Notes: a model not told the origin generated them from the letters alone. A stretch of DNA of 64,000 nt from Marinobacter sp. (GCA_014359475.1 JACIZI010000002.1:186001-250000); one strand, 5' to 3'. Positions 33,554 through 42,953 are shown, counted from the first letter of the stretch. Made by a program: numbers and translations.

Positions 33554-33746
33554 CCAACGGTAATGTTTCAGTCTTGTGATCTGTGCGCGGGTTTGCCGTC
33601 GTCAGCACAGTCAATACCGGTAGGCTTTCAATAAAAACAATAATCTACAGGGTTTTTTCGCGGCTGGACAAGTTCAGATTACGATATATCACAGAGCAAT
33701 CGCACGCGCTTGTAGGAAATATCGCACACTAGGAGCAGATGATGTC

Positions 33747-34139
33747 CTAAGTGTGATTTGTGGTCATTTTGCCCAACGGAGGAAGTAGTGGCCAGGGCAG
33801 CAGTCCAAGTGCGATTCCCGCGCCATCAGCCAGCAGATCAGCCCAGGAAAAATCCCGATAATCCAGTTGTGACTGAATCAGCTCCAGAGTCAGTCCAAAG
33901 GCCAGCAATGCATATGCGTAGCGTAAAACCGGTTTGCCCGGCCACCCCAATCGGCTCAGCAGGGTCAGTTCCATAAAGGCAATGAAGTGATTCACCTTGT
34001 CACTGGGAGCAGAGAGTGCCGGGGAGGGGTAGCTGGTGGTGGCGAGCCAGAGTATGGCTATCAGGGACAGGGCGAGGGCCGCGCGCCATAAGGGCAGGCA
34101 GTCGCGGATCTGATAAAAAGTGTCGCGCATGACAGGCAT
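33747..34139 (-). CDS. VanZ-like family membrane protein
   Basis: A 130-residue protein with about four hydrophobic helices (near 18-35, 55-70, 75-90 and 105-120). It has the VanZ-family core: SDKVNHFIAFMELT with the conserved lysine/histidine, and a D-rich DFSWADLLADGAGIALG motif. The family includes the teicoplanin-resistance protein VanZ, but most members are of unknown function. The start could be 34139 or 34130. It is divergent from cysZ and lies downstream of the regulatory region of the candidate RNA. Confidence 0.75.
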   Translation of the reverse strand: MPVMRDTFYQIRDCLPLWRAALALSLIAILWLATTSYPSPALSAPSDKVNHFIAFMELTLLSRLGWPGKPVLRYAYALLAFGLTLELIQSQLDYRDFSWADLLADGAGIALGLLPWPLLPPLGKMTTNHT

Positions 34140-34219
34140 CCGTTTCGGGCTGTGGAGTCAGGTTCAACATGATATGCTTTGCGCCCCGTCACTGTCATCG
34201 CAACGGAGGATTTGCGACC

Positions 34220-34969
34220 ATGCTGAAAGGCAACTTCTTTCGCGGACTGGGGTATCTGGGAGAAGGCTTCGGGCTCATCCGCCAGCCCGGACTGCGTCTG
34301 TTTGTCATCATTCCCCTGGTGATCAATGTGTTTCTGTTCGGGGTGATGTTCTACTTTCTGGCGGAACTCTTCTCGGTAATGATTGCTACCGCTATGGGCT
34401 GGCTTCCGGACTGGGCCTGGTTGCAGGCCCTGGACTGGGTGTTCTGGATTCTGTACGGGCTGGTGATCGTGCTGATACTGGCCTACGGGTTTGTCATCGT
34501 GGCCAACCTGATCGGCTCTCCCTTCTACGGCTACCTTGCCGAGCTGACTGAAAAACACCTTACAGGCCAGGAACTGAACACAGACGGCAGCTGGTCACAG
34601 ATCATGCGTGACATTCCCCGGGCGCTCTGGCGTGAAGTACAGAAAATTGCCTATTACCTGCCCAGGGCTGTGGGGCTGCTCATTATCGGCCTGATTCCCG
34701 TGGTCAACCTGGTGGTTGCGTTACTCTGGCTGCTGTTCAACAGCTGGATGATGGCGCTGCAGTACGTGGATTTTCCTGCGGATAATAATCGGGTCAGCTT
34801 CCCGGCGCTGCGCAGGTTACTGGGCGATAGCCGTCTGTCAGCCCTGGGATTCGGGTTGCCGGTGGCGCTGGCTGCCATGGTACCGGTGCTGAATCTGGTG
34901 GTCGTGCCGGCAGCAGTCTGCGGCGCCACCGCCTTCTGGGTGCGGGAAAACCAGTCAATTCAAAAGTAA
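34220..34969 (+). CDS. cysZ: Sulfate transporter CysZ
   Basis: A 249-residue inner-membrane protein, the same length class as E. coli CysZ (253 aa). It begins MLKGNFFRGLGYLGEGFGLI and has four long hydrophobic segments plus the DIPRALWREVQKI amphipathic stretch typical of EI24/CysZ proteins. CysZ brings sulfate into the cytoplasm for cysteine synthesis. The ATG at 34220 has CGGAGGA 9 bases upstream; the frame extends to 34169 without support. rapA follows 15 bp later on the same strand. No cys genes neighbour it. Confidence 0.9.
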   Translation: MLKGNFFRGLGYLGEGFGLIRQPGLRLFVIIPLVINVFLFGVMFYFLAELFSVMIATAMGWLPDWAWLQALDWVFWILYGLVIVLILAYGFVIVANLIGSPFYGYLAELTEKHLTGQELNTDGSWSQIMRDIPRALWREVQKIAYYLPRAVGLLIIGLIPVVNLVVALLWLLFNSWMMALQYVDFPADNNRVSFPALRRLLGDSRLSALGFGLPVALAAMVPVLNLVVVPAAVCGATAFWVRENQSIQK

Positions 34970-34984
34970 GTTCGCGGAGGTTTC

Positions 34985-37819
34985 TTGGAAGCGACGGAAT
35001 TTCAGATCGGCCAGCGCTGGGTCAGCCATAATGATACAGCCCTGGGCCTGGGCATTGTTACAGATATTTCCGGCCGCCGGGTGACCCTGGGGTTTCCGGC
35101 GGCGGATGAAGAGCGCACTTACGCCATGGACAATGCGCCCCTGTCCCGCATCATTTTCCAGATAGGGGAGGAGATTGAGACCTTTGACGGCGAGCGGCTG
35201 ACCGTTCGTGCGGTAGAGGAGATTGCCGGCCTTTTGATGTACCACGCTGACGCTGGCGGCGAGACATTGCGCAAAGTGTCCGAAGTCAGGCTCAGCAGCC
35301 GGGTGAACTTCTCAGCACCTCACCAGCGGTTGTTTGCCGGCCAGTTTGAACGTAATGGCGCTTTCCGTCTGCGGATGGCTACCCGGCAACACCAGAGCCG
35401 CCTGCGCAGCTCGCCGGTGCAAGGGCTGATCGGAGCCCGCACCCGGCACCTGCCCCATCAGGTATATATCGCCCACGAAGTGGCCCGGCGTCATGCCCCC
35501 AGGGTGCTGCTGGCGGATGAAGTCGGCCTGGGAAAGACCATCGAGGCCGGGTTGATTCTGCATTATCAGCTGCATACGGGCCATGCCAGTCGTGTTCTGG
35601 TTCTGGTGCCGGATTCCCTGATACACCAGTGGCTGGTTGAAATGTTGCGCCGCTTCAATCTGCGTTTTGCCATCATTGATGACAGTCGCTACGAGGCGCA
35701 GCTGGAGGATGACTCCGGGGCGGCTGGCAATCCCTTCGAGGAAGCGCAGCTCGTGATCTGTAGCCAGGATTTTCTGACCAGTGATCCGCAGGCGCGGGAG
35801 GATGCCATCGCCGCAGGCTGGGATCTGCTGGTGGTGGATGAAGCCCATCATCTGACCTGGTCACCGGACGAGGTCAGTGAAGAATACCGGCTGGTGGAAA
35901 CCCTGGCCGGACAAACCCCCGGTGTATTGCTGTTGACTGCAACCCCCGAACAGGTGGGTGTGGCCAGCCATTTTGCCCGTTTGCGCCTGCTCGATCCGGC
36001 GCGCTTTCACGATCTGGAGGCCTTCCGGGAGGAAGAGGCCGGTTATGCGGAGGTCAATCGGGTGGTTCAGACGCTGCAGTCCGACAATCGTTTGCCGGAG
36101 GGTAAAAATCTGGACACCCTGCGTAACTGGCTGGGAGACCATCTGGATACCCTTATGGCCAGGGAAAACCCGGTGGAGGCGGTAGTGGATGCGCTGCTGG
36201 ATCGCCATGGCACCGGGCGTGTGTTGTTCCGCAATACCCGGGACACCATCCGCGGCTTCCCCGAACGCCGGGTGTGCCCGGTGCCCCTGGAGCTGCCGGA
36301 CTGTTACCGATGTGAAGATGTGCAGTGGGGCGAACCCGGCCTGACCCCGGAGCAAACGGTAGATGAAGAGCAATGGCTGGCGGAGGACCCCCGGGTTGCC
36401 TGGCTGGAGAAAACCCTGAAGTCCCTGCGGCCAGCGAAAGTGGTGGTTATCTGCGCCCGTGCGGAAACTGCGATCGCCCTGGAGCATTATCTGCAGTTAC
36501 GCGCCGGTATTCGCAGCGCCGCCTTTCATGAGCGTCTCAGCCTGCTGGAGCGGGACCGGGCGGCAGCCTGGTTCGCGGATGAGGAGCAGGGAGCGCAGGC
36601 CCTGATCTGTTCGGAAATCGGCAGTGAAGGGCGCAACTTCCAGTTTGCCCATCACCTGGTGCTGTTTGATTTGCCCGCCAATCCCGATTTACTGGAGCAG
36701 CGCATCGGCCGTCTGGACCGGATTGGTCAGGCGGAAGCCATCGACATCCATATTCCCTGGCTCCGGGAAACCAGTCAGGCGGTCCAGTATCGCTGGTTTG
36801 ACGAGGGGCTCAATGCCTTCGCCAGGAGCTGTGCCATCGGCACGGCAGTACAGGACATGGTCGGTGATCTCTGGCAGTCTGCCCTGTCGGGTGATTCAAA
36901 TGCTCTGCCAGCTCTGCTGGAGAGTACGGCGGCAGAAGCGGCTGCCTTGCGGGACAAGCTGCACGAGGGCCGGGACGCGCTGATTGAACTGAACTCCTGC
37001 CGCGGTGACCAGGCGCGGAAACTGATTGGGCGCATCGAGGAAGAGGAAAACTCCGAAGCCCTGTGGCCCTATATGGAACAGGCCTGCGATATCCTCGGAG
37101 TGGAGACGGAGGAGCATTCCGCCGATGCCCATATCCTGCGCCCCGGCGAGAACTACAGCGCCGGTTACCTGCCGGGTTTGTCGGAGGATGGTCTCACTGT
37201 TACCTGGGACCGCGAACGGGCCCTTGAGCGTGAGGACATGGTATTCATGAGCTGGGAGCACCCGATGGTGGCCGGCATGATGGATGCGGTAACCGATGCC
37301 GGCCTGGGCAAGGCCGCGCTGGCCAGTCTTTCCGTCAAGGGGCTGCCGGCAGGCACCCTGATGCTGGAAGCACTGTTTACCGTGCACTGCCCGGCGCCCG
37401 CGGGTTTGCAGCTCACCCGCTATCTGCCGTTGCTGCCGCTGCGCTTCCTGGTGGATGTGAATGGCCGGGATTTGTCAGAAGTATTGCCCCATGACCGGCT
37501 GAACGGGCTATGCTCAAACATCCGGCGGCGTACCGCCCAGGAAGTGGTGCCCCGTATCCGTGCCGAAGTGGAAACCATGGTGGACCATGCGTCGCAAATG
37601 GCGGCCCCTCATCTGGAACCGCTCAGAACAAAGGCTCTGGAATCGATACGAAATGCTCTGGAGCCGGAGATCGAGCGACTGGAAGCCCTGCGTGAGGTCA
37701 ATCCGGCAGTGCGGGACGAGGAAATCGGTTTCTACCGGAACCAGCTGGCAGCGGCAGAGGCCGCCATTGAAAATGCCAGCCTGGATATGGACGGTATCCG
37801 GGTGATCGTCACGGCATAA
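34985..37819 (+). CDS. rapA: RNA polymerase-associated ATPase RapA
   Basis: A 944-residue Swi2/Snf2-family ATPase (E. coli RapA 968 aa) that recycles stalled RNA polymerase. The N-terminal Tudor-like domains begin FQIGQRWVSHNDTALGLG; the helicase core has Walker A DEVGLGKTIEAG near residue 180, DEAHHL near 286, and motif VI EQRIGRLDRIGQ near 570. The C-terminal spacer/effector domains align to the end (LEALREVNPAVRDEEI). Start is TTG at 34985 with GGAGG 4-5 bases upstream and 15 bp after cysZ. Functional assignment is secure. Confidence 0.96.
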   Translation: MEATEFQIGQRWVSHNDTALGLGIVTDISGRRVTLGFPAADEERTYAMDNAPLSRIIFQIGEEIETFDGERLTVRAVEEIAGLLMYHADAGGETLRKVSEVRLSSRVNFSAPHQRLFAGQFERNGAFRLRMATRQHQSRLRSSPVQGLIGARTRHLPHQVYIAHEVARRHAPRVLLADEVGLGKTIEAGLILHYQLHTGHASRVLVLVPDSLIHQWLVEMLRRFNLRFAIIDDSRYEAQLEDDSGAAGNPFEEAQLVICSQDFLTSDPQAREDAIAAGWDLLVVDEAHHLTWSPDEVSEEYRLVETLAGQTPGVLLLTATPEQVGVASHFARLRLLDPARFHDLEAFREEEAGYAEVNRVVQTLQSDNRLPEGKNLDTLRNWLGDHLDTLMARENPVEAVVDALLDRHGTGRVLFRNTRDTIRGFPERRVCPVPLELPDCYRCEDVQWGEPGLTPEQTVDEEQWLAEDPRVAWLEKTLKSLRPAKVVVICARAETAIALEHYLQLRAGIRSAAFHERLSLLERDRAAAWFADEEQGAQALICSEIGSEGRNFQFAHHLVLFDLPANPDLLEQRIGRLDRIGQAEAIDIHIPWLRETSQAVQYRWFDEGLNAFARSCAIGTAVQDMVGDLWQSALSGDSNALPALLESTAAEAAALRDKLHEGRDALIELNSCRGDQARKLIGRIEEEENSEALWPYMEQACDILGVETEEHSADAHILRPGENYSAGYLPGLSEDGLTVTWDRERALEREDMVFMSWEHPMVAGMMDAVTDAGLGKAALASLSVKGLPAGTLMLEALFTVHCPAPAGLQLTRYLPLLPLRFLVDVNGRDLSEVLPHDRLNGLCSNIRRRTAQEVVPRIRAEVETMVDHASQMAAPHLEPLRTKALESIRNALEPEIERLEALREVNPAVRDEEIGFYRNQLAAAEAAIENASLDMDGIRVIVTA

Positions 37820-37912
37820 GGTACTAGCCAGCCCGGATCCGATTCGTTATGTTGCACGTACACGTTTGCGAGTAATGCCCCAGTTTTCGACCATGGATGA
37901 CAGCGAGATATT

Positions 37913-40363
37913 ATGATGACATTGATTATTCTGCTACTGGCGCTGGCCGGCCTGTTGATTGTTGCGCGTCGTGAATCCGGTGCCAGACACGCCATCGGGG
38001 TGATGGTGGTCACCGGTGTTCTGTCCCTGATTTTCGCTTCCGGCTGGCTGGCGCTGGTGCTGTTTGCCGGTGCGGCGCTGACCGCAGCGGCCGGGCTGCC
38101 CGGTTTCCGCCGCAGCTGGCTGACACCCCGGGTGTTTGCCATGTTCAAGAAAGTGGCCCCCAAGGTGTCCGATACCGAGAAGGTTGCCCTGGAAGCCGGC
38201 ACTGTCGGCTGGGATGGCCAGCTCTTTACCGGGCGGCCTGACTGGCACAACCTGTTGGTCAACCGTTACACCGGCCTGACCGAGGAAGAGCAGTCCTTTG
38301 TGGACAACCAGTGCACCCAGGCCATTGCCCAGTGCAACGCCTGGGATTTGGCGGTAGAGCGGGCTGATCTGCCGAAGGAAGTCTGGGAGCTGCTCAAAAA
38401 AGAAAAATTCTTCGGCATGATCATCCCCAAAGAATACGGGGGCCTCGGTTTCTCCGCCAAGGCCCAGACGGCGGTTCTGCAGAAGCTGGCAGCCAACGAA
38501 ATGTTGATGGTCACCGTGGGTGTTCCCAACTCCCTCGGCCCTGGCGAGCTGCTGGTCAAATATGGTACCGACGAGCAGAAAGACTATTACCTGCCGCGGC
38601 TGGCGGACGGGCGGGAAATTCCCTGCTTTGGCCTGACCGGCCCCCGTGCCGGGTCCGATGCCACCTCCCTGCCGGACACCGGTATCGTCTGTAAGCAGGA
38701 AGTGGATGGCAAGGAAGTGATTGGCATCCGCCTGAACTTCGAGAAACGCTGGATCACCCTGGCACCCATTGCCACCGTGGTGGGTCTGGCCTTTCGGATG
38801 TTTGACCCGGACGGGCTGCTGGGAGATACCGAGGATTATGGTATCACCTGTGCCCTGATCCCCCGGGACACCAAGGGTATGGAGATTGGCCGTCGGCACT
38901 GCCCGATAGGCACTCCCTTTATGAATGGACCTATCAAGGGCAAGGATATGTTCATTCCGCTGGATTACATCATCGGTGGTCAGGAAATGGCCGGCCAGGG
39001 CTGGCGTATGCTGGTTGAATGTCTGTCGGTGGGTCGCTGTATCACCCTGCCGTCCGGCGCTGCCGGTGCGGCCGCCTATGCCACCGGCACTGCCGGTGGT
39101 TTCACCCGTATCCGTCGCCAGTTCAATGCCCCGGTGGCGGATATGGAAGGGGTGCAGGAGCCGCTGGCCCGTATTGCCGCCAAAACCTACATTGCCCAGT
39201 CTGCGGTTAACCACACCGCTAACATGATCGACAAGGGCGAAAAGCCGGCGGTGCCCTCTGCGATTCTCAAATACCACCTTACGGAATTCCAGCGCGGCGT
39301 AATGACGGATGCGATGGATGTGCACGGTGGCAAAACGGTAACCCTTGGACCTCGCAACTATCTGGGTATCGGGTACAGCGGCAGCGCTGTAGCAATTACC
39401 GTGGAAGGGGCAAACATCATGACCCGCAGTCTGATGATCTTCGGCCAGGGCGCGATCCGTTGTCACCCCTACGTGCTCAAGGAACTGGAGGCCAAGGACA
39501 ACGACGATGTGGGCGCGTTTGACGAGGCATTCTTTGGTCATGCCGGCCTGATCTTCGGCAACGCCGCGAGGGCCTTCACCCAGGCGCTGGGGCTGGGTAA
39601 GGCGGATGTGCCTTTCGACAGTGCGAGCCGCAAGTACGCCCAGGCGGTGGCGCGCTTCAGTGCGGCCTTCGGGCTGTGTTCTGACGCTGCCATGACGACC
39701 CTGGGCAGTGAGCTCAAAATGCGCGAACTGATCTCAGCCAGTCTCGGGGATATGCTCTCTAACCTGTATCTGGCTTCCATGGTGCTTAAACAATGGCATG
39801 AAACCCAGCCGGTGGAAGGTGAGCAGGAGCTGATGCAGTACAGTCTCGTGTTGTTGCTGCACCGCACTGAAACCGCCCTCGACGAGTTCCTTCACAATCT
39901 GCCGAACCGCGCCGCAGCCATGGTGCTGCGCGGTATTACCATGCCGCTGGGGCGTTGCTGGAAGCTGCCTGCGCATGACATGTCCCGCAAGCTGGCCCGG
40001 GCCATCTCCACTGACACGCCGGTCCGCAGCAAACTGCTGGCGAGTGTCTGGAACACCAGTGGCGAAGGCACGGTGGACAACCCGCTGGCCCGTTATAACG
40101 ACTTGCTGCGTGACTATGACAAGGCAGAGCAGTTGTACCGCAAGGCCACCAAGGCCTATGCCAAAGGCGAGCTGCCGATGACGGCCCTGCATCCGGAGGA
40201 GCGCTTCGAGGCGGCACTGGAGGCCGGTGTCTACAGCAAGGAAGAAGCAGACTTCATGCGCCAGTATGAAGAAGTGGTGCTGGAACTGCTGACGGTGGAC
40301 GATTTCCCGTTTGACGAATTCGCCCGCCAGAAAGATACCCTGATCGACCACAATCCTGCCTAG
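37913..40363 (+). CDS. fadE: Acyl-CoA dehydrogenase FadE
   Basis: An 816-residue acyl-CoA dehydrogenase matching E. coli FadE (814 aa), which catalyses the first step of fatty-acid beta-oxidation. Two N-terminal hydrophobic helices (about residues 2-20 and 26-60) anchor it to the membrane. The catalytic core includes KEYGGLGFSAKAQ, the FAD-binding GLTGPRAGSDATS motif, the GGKTVTLGPRNYLG region, and a large C-terminal domain unique to FadE. No FadR site could be identified by eye in the 93-bp upstream region. crcB follows 10 bp downstream. Consistent with lipid or hydrocarbon use along with tesB. Confidence 0.96.
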   Translation: MMTLIILLLALAGLLIVARRESGARHAIGVMVVTGVLSLIFASGWLALVLFAGAALTAAAGLPGFRRSWLTPRVFAMFKKVAPKVSDTEKVALEAGTVGWDGQLFTGRPDWHNLLVNRYTGLTEEEQSFVDNQCTQAIAQCNAWDLAVERADLPKEVWELLKKEKFFGMIIPKEYGGLGFSAKAQTAVLQKLAANEMLMVTVGVPNSLGPGELLVKYGTDEQKDYYLPRLADGREIPCFGLTGPRAGSDATSLPDTGIVCKQEVDGKEVIGIRLNFEKRWITLAPIATVVGLAFRMFDPDGLLGDTEDYGITCALIPRDTKGMEIGRRHCPIGTPFMNGPIKGKDMFIPLDYIIGGQEMAGQGWRMLVECLSVGRCITLPSGAAGAAAYATGTAGGFTRIRRQFNAPVADMEGVQEPLARIAAKTYIAQSAVNHTANMIDKGEKPAVPSAILKYHLTEFQRGVMTDAMDVHGGKTVTLGPRNYLGIGYSGSAVAITVEGANIMTRSLMIFGQGAIRCHPYVLKELEAKDNDDVGAFDEAFFGHAGLIFGNAARAFTQALGLGKADVPFDSASRKYAQAVARFSAAFGLCSDAAMTTLGSELKMRELISASLGDMLSNLYLASMVLKQWHETQPVEGEQELMQYSLVLLLHRTETALDEFLHNLPNRAAAMVLRGITMPLGRCWKLPAHDMSRKLARAISTDTPVRSKLLASVWNTSGEGTVDNPLARYNDLLRDYDKAEQLYRKATKAYAKGELPMTALHPEERFEAALEAGVYSKEEADFMRQYEEVVLELLTVDDFPFDEFARQKDTLIDHNPA

Positions 40364-40373
40364 GCAAGCGCCT

Positions 40374-40757
40374 ATGTGGATGTCCTTCCTGGCGGTCAGT
40401 GCAGGTGCGGTGATTGGAGCCAATCTGCGCTGGCTGTTGGGGCTTTGGCTGAACAGCAGCTATCACGCTATTCCGCCGGGGACCCTGGTGGCCAATCTGG
40501 CGGGTGGCTGGCTGATTGGCCTGCTTATCGGGTATTTCTCCCACAGCAACACGCTGGCGCCGGAATGGCGGCTGTTTGCCATTACCGGCCTGTGCGGGGC
40601 TTTGACCACTTTCTCTGCCTTCTCGCTTGAGATGTTTACAGCCTTCCAGGAGGGCAAGTGGGGGCTGGCCCTGGCCGGTATCCTGCTTCATGTGGTTGGT
40701 TCTATCCTGATGATCGCATTGGGGATTTACGTCCACAGCCTGTTACGCTCCGGGTGA
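40374..40757 (+). CDS. crcB: Fluoride channel CrcB (Fluc)
   Basis: A 127-residue four-helix membrane protein that works as a dual-topology dimer exporting fluoride. The family fingerprints are GAVIGANLRWLLG in helix 1, GTLVANLAGGWLIG with the conserved Asn in helix 2, and GALTTFSAFSLE in helix 3 with the phenylalanine box. It begins 10 bp after the fadE stop, which leaves no room for its own crcB (fluoride) riboswitch, so it is probably read through from fadE or expressed from an internal promoter. Confidence 0.95.
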   Translation: MWMSFLAVSAGAVIGANLRWLLGLWLNSSYHAIPPGTLVANLAGGWLIGLLIGYFSHSNTLAPEWRLFAITGLCGALTTFSAFSLEMFTAFQEGKWGLALAGILLHVVGSILMIALGIYVHSLLRSG

Positions 40758-40791
40758 GTAACTTTACCTACAGAATTTTTGTAATTAGTTC

Positions 40792-40820
40792 TTGGCAAGC
40801 CCCCGGGTTAAGAGTAGAGT
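40792..40820 (+). promoter_or_regulatory. Promoter of the cold-shock gene
   Basis: A -35 TTGGCA (40792-40797) and -10 TAGAGT (40815-40820) with a 17-base spacer. Transcription from about 40827 gives a leader of about 160 nt before the csp ATG, the same length as the thermosensing leader of E. coli cspA. Confidence 0.6.
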
Positions 40821-40989
40821 TCAAAGGGTAGGAAAGATTCAGCAAAGCATTTCATGAATAAGACGTATCTCCGCAGTTAGTAGTGCCGTCCTGTTTTTGA
40901 TTCCGCGAGTTCTGTTTTTCCGTAAACCCGCTGCCCGGCACACGGCGTGCGTGGCAGCACATAAATGATTGATTTCAGGAAATTTAAGT

Positions 40990-41196
40990 ATGTCTACTAC
41001 TACCGGTACTGTTAAATTCTTCAACGAAGCAAAAGGCTTTGGCTTTATTACTCGTGAAGGCGGCCCGGACGTATTCGTTCACTACAGCGCTATTCAGGGC
41101 AGCGGTTTCAAAACCCTGGCAGAAGGCCAGCAGGTTGAGTTCACTGTTACCCAGGGCCAGAAAGGTCCCCAGGCGGAGAACGTTGTTGCTCTGTAA
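40990..41196 (+). CDS. CspA-family cold-shock protein
   Basis: A 68-residue single cold-shock domain with RNP1 KGFGFIT and RNP2 VFVHYSAI. It binds single-stranded RNA/DNA and melts RNA structure. ATG at 40990; the frame extends upstream to 40969 but that lies in the leader. It is preceded by a long untranslated leader (about 160 nt) and followed by a very strong terminator, so it forms its own transcription unit. Codon choice (AAC, GGC, ACC, GAA) suggests high expression. Whether it is cold-inducible cannot be told from the protein. Confidence 0.94.
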   Translation: MSTTTGTVKFFNEAKGFGFITREGGPDVFVHYSAIQGSGFKTLAEGQQVEFTVTQGQKGPQAENVVAL

Positions 41197-41220
41197 TCCC
41201 TGACGGATCAGACAGCATCC

Positions 41221-41256
41221 CGCAAAAAAAGGCAGCCGAGGCTGCCTTTTTTTGCG
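41221..41256. terminator. Bidirectional intrinsic terminator after the cold-shock gene
   Basis: A perfect 17-bp inverted repeat (41221-41237 with 41240-41256) with a two-base centre. The arms contain A7 and T7 runs, giving a U-rich terminator on both strands between the convergent csp and hydrolase genes. Confidence 0.92.
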
Positions 41257-41276
41257 TCCGTGAGACAGGTTGTTCC

Positions 41277-42080
41277 TCAGAGATCAAAGATCTCGTTATA
41301 GAAGGCCATAGTGCCTTCCCAGGAGCGTCGTGCCGCTTCCTTGTCATAGCCGATCGGCATGCCAAACTCTTCGGCTACTTTGTCAGCACCGGGGTTGGTG
41401 AACGAGTGCAGTACGCCAGGGAATGTGACCAGCGTGAGATCCACTTCTGCGTCCTGCATTTCCTTGACCAGACCCGCCACCTGATCGGAAGGTACCATCT
41501 GGTCGGCACCACCGGTATAAACCTGTACGCGGGCTTTTACCTTGCCGGGCTTTGCCTCAAGCGGGCTGCCCAGTGCGCCGTGAAAACTGACCACGCCATC
41601 CAGATCCACGCCCATACGGGCCATGTTCAGCACCACGCCGCCGCCAAAGCAGTAGCCCTGGGCGGCGATCTTCTGATCATTCACGGTATCGTGCTCTTTC
41701 AGGAGATCCATTGCGGCCATGAACCGGGCTTTCACCTGGTCCATATTGCTGCTGGCGGCTTTCATGAAGGCTTCTGCTTCCTTGGGGTGGTCAGCCACCT
41801 TACCGGAGCCGTACATATCCAGCGCCAGAGCGGTGAACCCCTCGGCGGCCAGTTTCTCCGCCTGGTCCCGGGCAAATTCGTTGTGGCCCCACCACTCATG
41901 TACCACCAGAACACCAGGGCGCTCGCCTTTCTGATCGTCGTCCCAGGCGAGATAGCCGGTAAAGCTGGTATCGCCCACCTTGTAGTCGACGGTTTCGGTT
42001 TGCAGCTCTGCCATCAGTGGTGCACTCGTCATTCCCAGAGTGAGGGCGGTTGCTAAAGCGGTTGTTTTCGCTGTTGTCAT
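41277..42080 (-). CDS. Exported dienelactone hydrolase family protein
   Basis: A 267-residue alpha/beta hydrolase. Residues 1-24 form a signal peptide (ending PLMA), so it is periplasmic. The family triad is visible: nucleophile Cys in QGYCFGGG, Asp in GGADQMVP and His in GVLHSFTNPG; the conserved Glu lies in VVHEWWGHNEF. True dienelactone hydrolases act in chlorocatechol breakdown, but most signal-bearing members have unknown substrates. ATG at 42080 with AAGGAG 8 bases upstream; no catabolic neighbours. Single gene convergent with csp. Confidence 0.85.
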   Translation of the reverse strand: MTTAKTTALATALTLGMTSAPLMAELQTETVDYKVGDTSFTGYLAWDDDQKGERPGVLVVHEWWGHNEFARDQAEKLAAEGFTALALDMYGSGKVADHPKEAEAFMKAASSNMDQVKARFMAAMDLLKEHDTVNDQKIAAQGYCFGGGVVLNMARMGVDLDGVVSFHGALGSPLEAKPGKVKARVQVYTGGADQMVPSDQVAGLVKEMQDAEVDLTLVTFPGVLHSFTNPGADKVAEEFGMPIGYDKEAARRSWEGTMAFYNEIFDL

Positions 42081-42203
42081 CGTTTTACTCCTTGCTGTGA
42101 TAGACCAAAAGCAATTCTTGGCTATAGTTAAGTACAAGCTGGGTGGAAATGCCCATCCGGTCCGGTAAGTTGTATATACAATAACAGCAAAAGGGGATTT
42201 GCC

Positions 42204-42815
42204 ATGCTGCTGTCTCATACTTTCGGTCTTTTCACCCATCCGGATCAGGAATGGGAGGACATTCGTCGGGAGCACTCCCGGCCAGCCCGGGTCTACATTA
42301 CCTACGTTGTGCTGCTGGCAGCGATTGGACCGGTCTGTGCCTACATCTCAACCGCCCACTTCGGCTGGACGGTAGGGAATGATCGCCTGATAAAACTCAC
42401 CGAGGTCAGTGCGGCTCAGTTAAGCATCCTGACCTACGCCGCCATACTGGTTGGTGTGTTCGCCCTGGGGTATGCCAGCAACTGGATGGCCAGGACCTAC
42501 GGTGCCCATGAAGAGCAGGATGCGGCCAATGGCATTGCACTGGCGGCGTATTCCTGCACGCCACTGTTCCTGGCCGGTTTCGCCCTGCTGTACCCGGAGC
42601 CCTGGCTCAACGCCATCGTATTTTCCGTGGCGGCCGCTTACGGGGCCTGGCTGATGTATGACGGCCTGCCCATTGTCATGGGTATCGAAAAAGCGCGCGC
42701 GGTCATGTATGGCGGTGCCTTGCTGACTGTAGGGCTGGTGATTCTTGTGTCGACCCTCGTTGGCTCCGTGCTTCTGTGGAGTTTTGGTGCCGGGCCGGTA
42801 TTTGTCTCCGGGTGA
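42204..42815 (+). CDS. Yip1-family integral membrane protein
   Basis: A 203-residue inner-membrane protein with five predicted helices and an N-terminal cytoplasmic segment LLSHTFGLFTHPDQEWEDIR. The latter is the recurrent start of bacterial YIP1-domain proteins. A GIALAAYSCTPLFLAGFALLYP helix carries the conserved Tyr/Thr-Pro motif (given in part here as AAYSCTPLFLAG). Function in bacteria is unknown. AGGGGA precedes the ATG. Followed by a clear terminator. Confidence 0.78.
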   Translation: MLLSHTFGLFTHPDQEWEDIRREHSRPARVYITYVVLLAAIGPVCAYISTAHFGWTVGNDRLIKLTEVSAAQLSILTYAAILVGVFALGYASNWMARTYGAHEEQDAANGIALAAYSCTPLFLAGFALLYPEPWLNAIVFSVAAAYGAWLMYDGLPIVMGIEKARAVMYGGALLTVGLVILVSTLVGSVLLWSFGAGPVFVSG

Positions 42816-42847
42816 TGGCTTTGTCTCACGGCTAAGCAGAGTTGACT

Positions 42848-42871
42848 AAGGGAACCTTCGGGTTCCCTTTT
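42848..42871 (+). terminator. Intrinsic terminator after the Yip1-family gene
   Basis: A 9-bp perfect stem (42848-42856 with 42861-42869) with a stable TTCG tetraloop, continued by T residues on the plus strand. Confidence 0.85.
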
Positions 42872-42953
42872 GATTGGATTTTGGTCACCGGCAAGCCGGG
42901 GCAGGCATGGCTTGTGCTAAAACAATCAGGAAGCCCAGTTGCGGAGATTACCC

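Noticed and set aside
33404..33634. 76-codon plus-strand frame overlapping the candidate CsrB-like RNA
   Set aside because: Low-complexity Ser/Leu/Pro sequence created by the repeated TCC motifs; no start context or conserved look. The repeat pattern is explained better by the RNA.
37934..39541. 535-codon minus-strand frame within fadE
   Set aside because: Shadow of fadE; no ribosome-binding site or domain, Gly/His/Gln rich.
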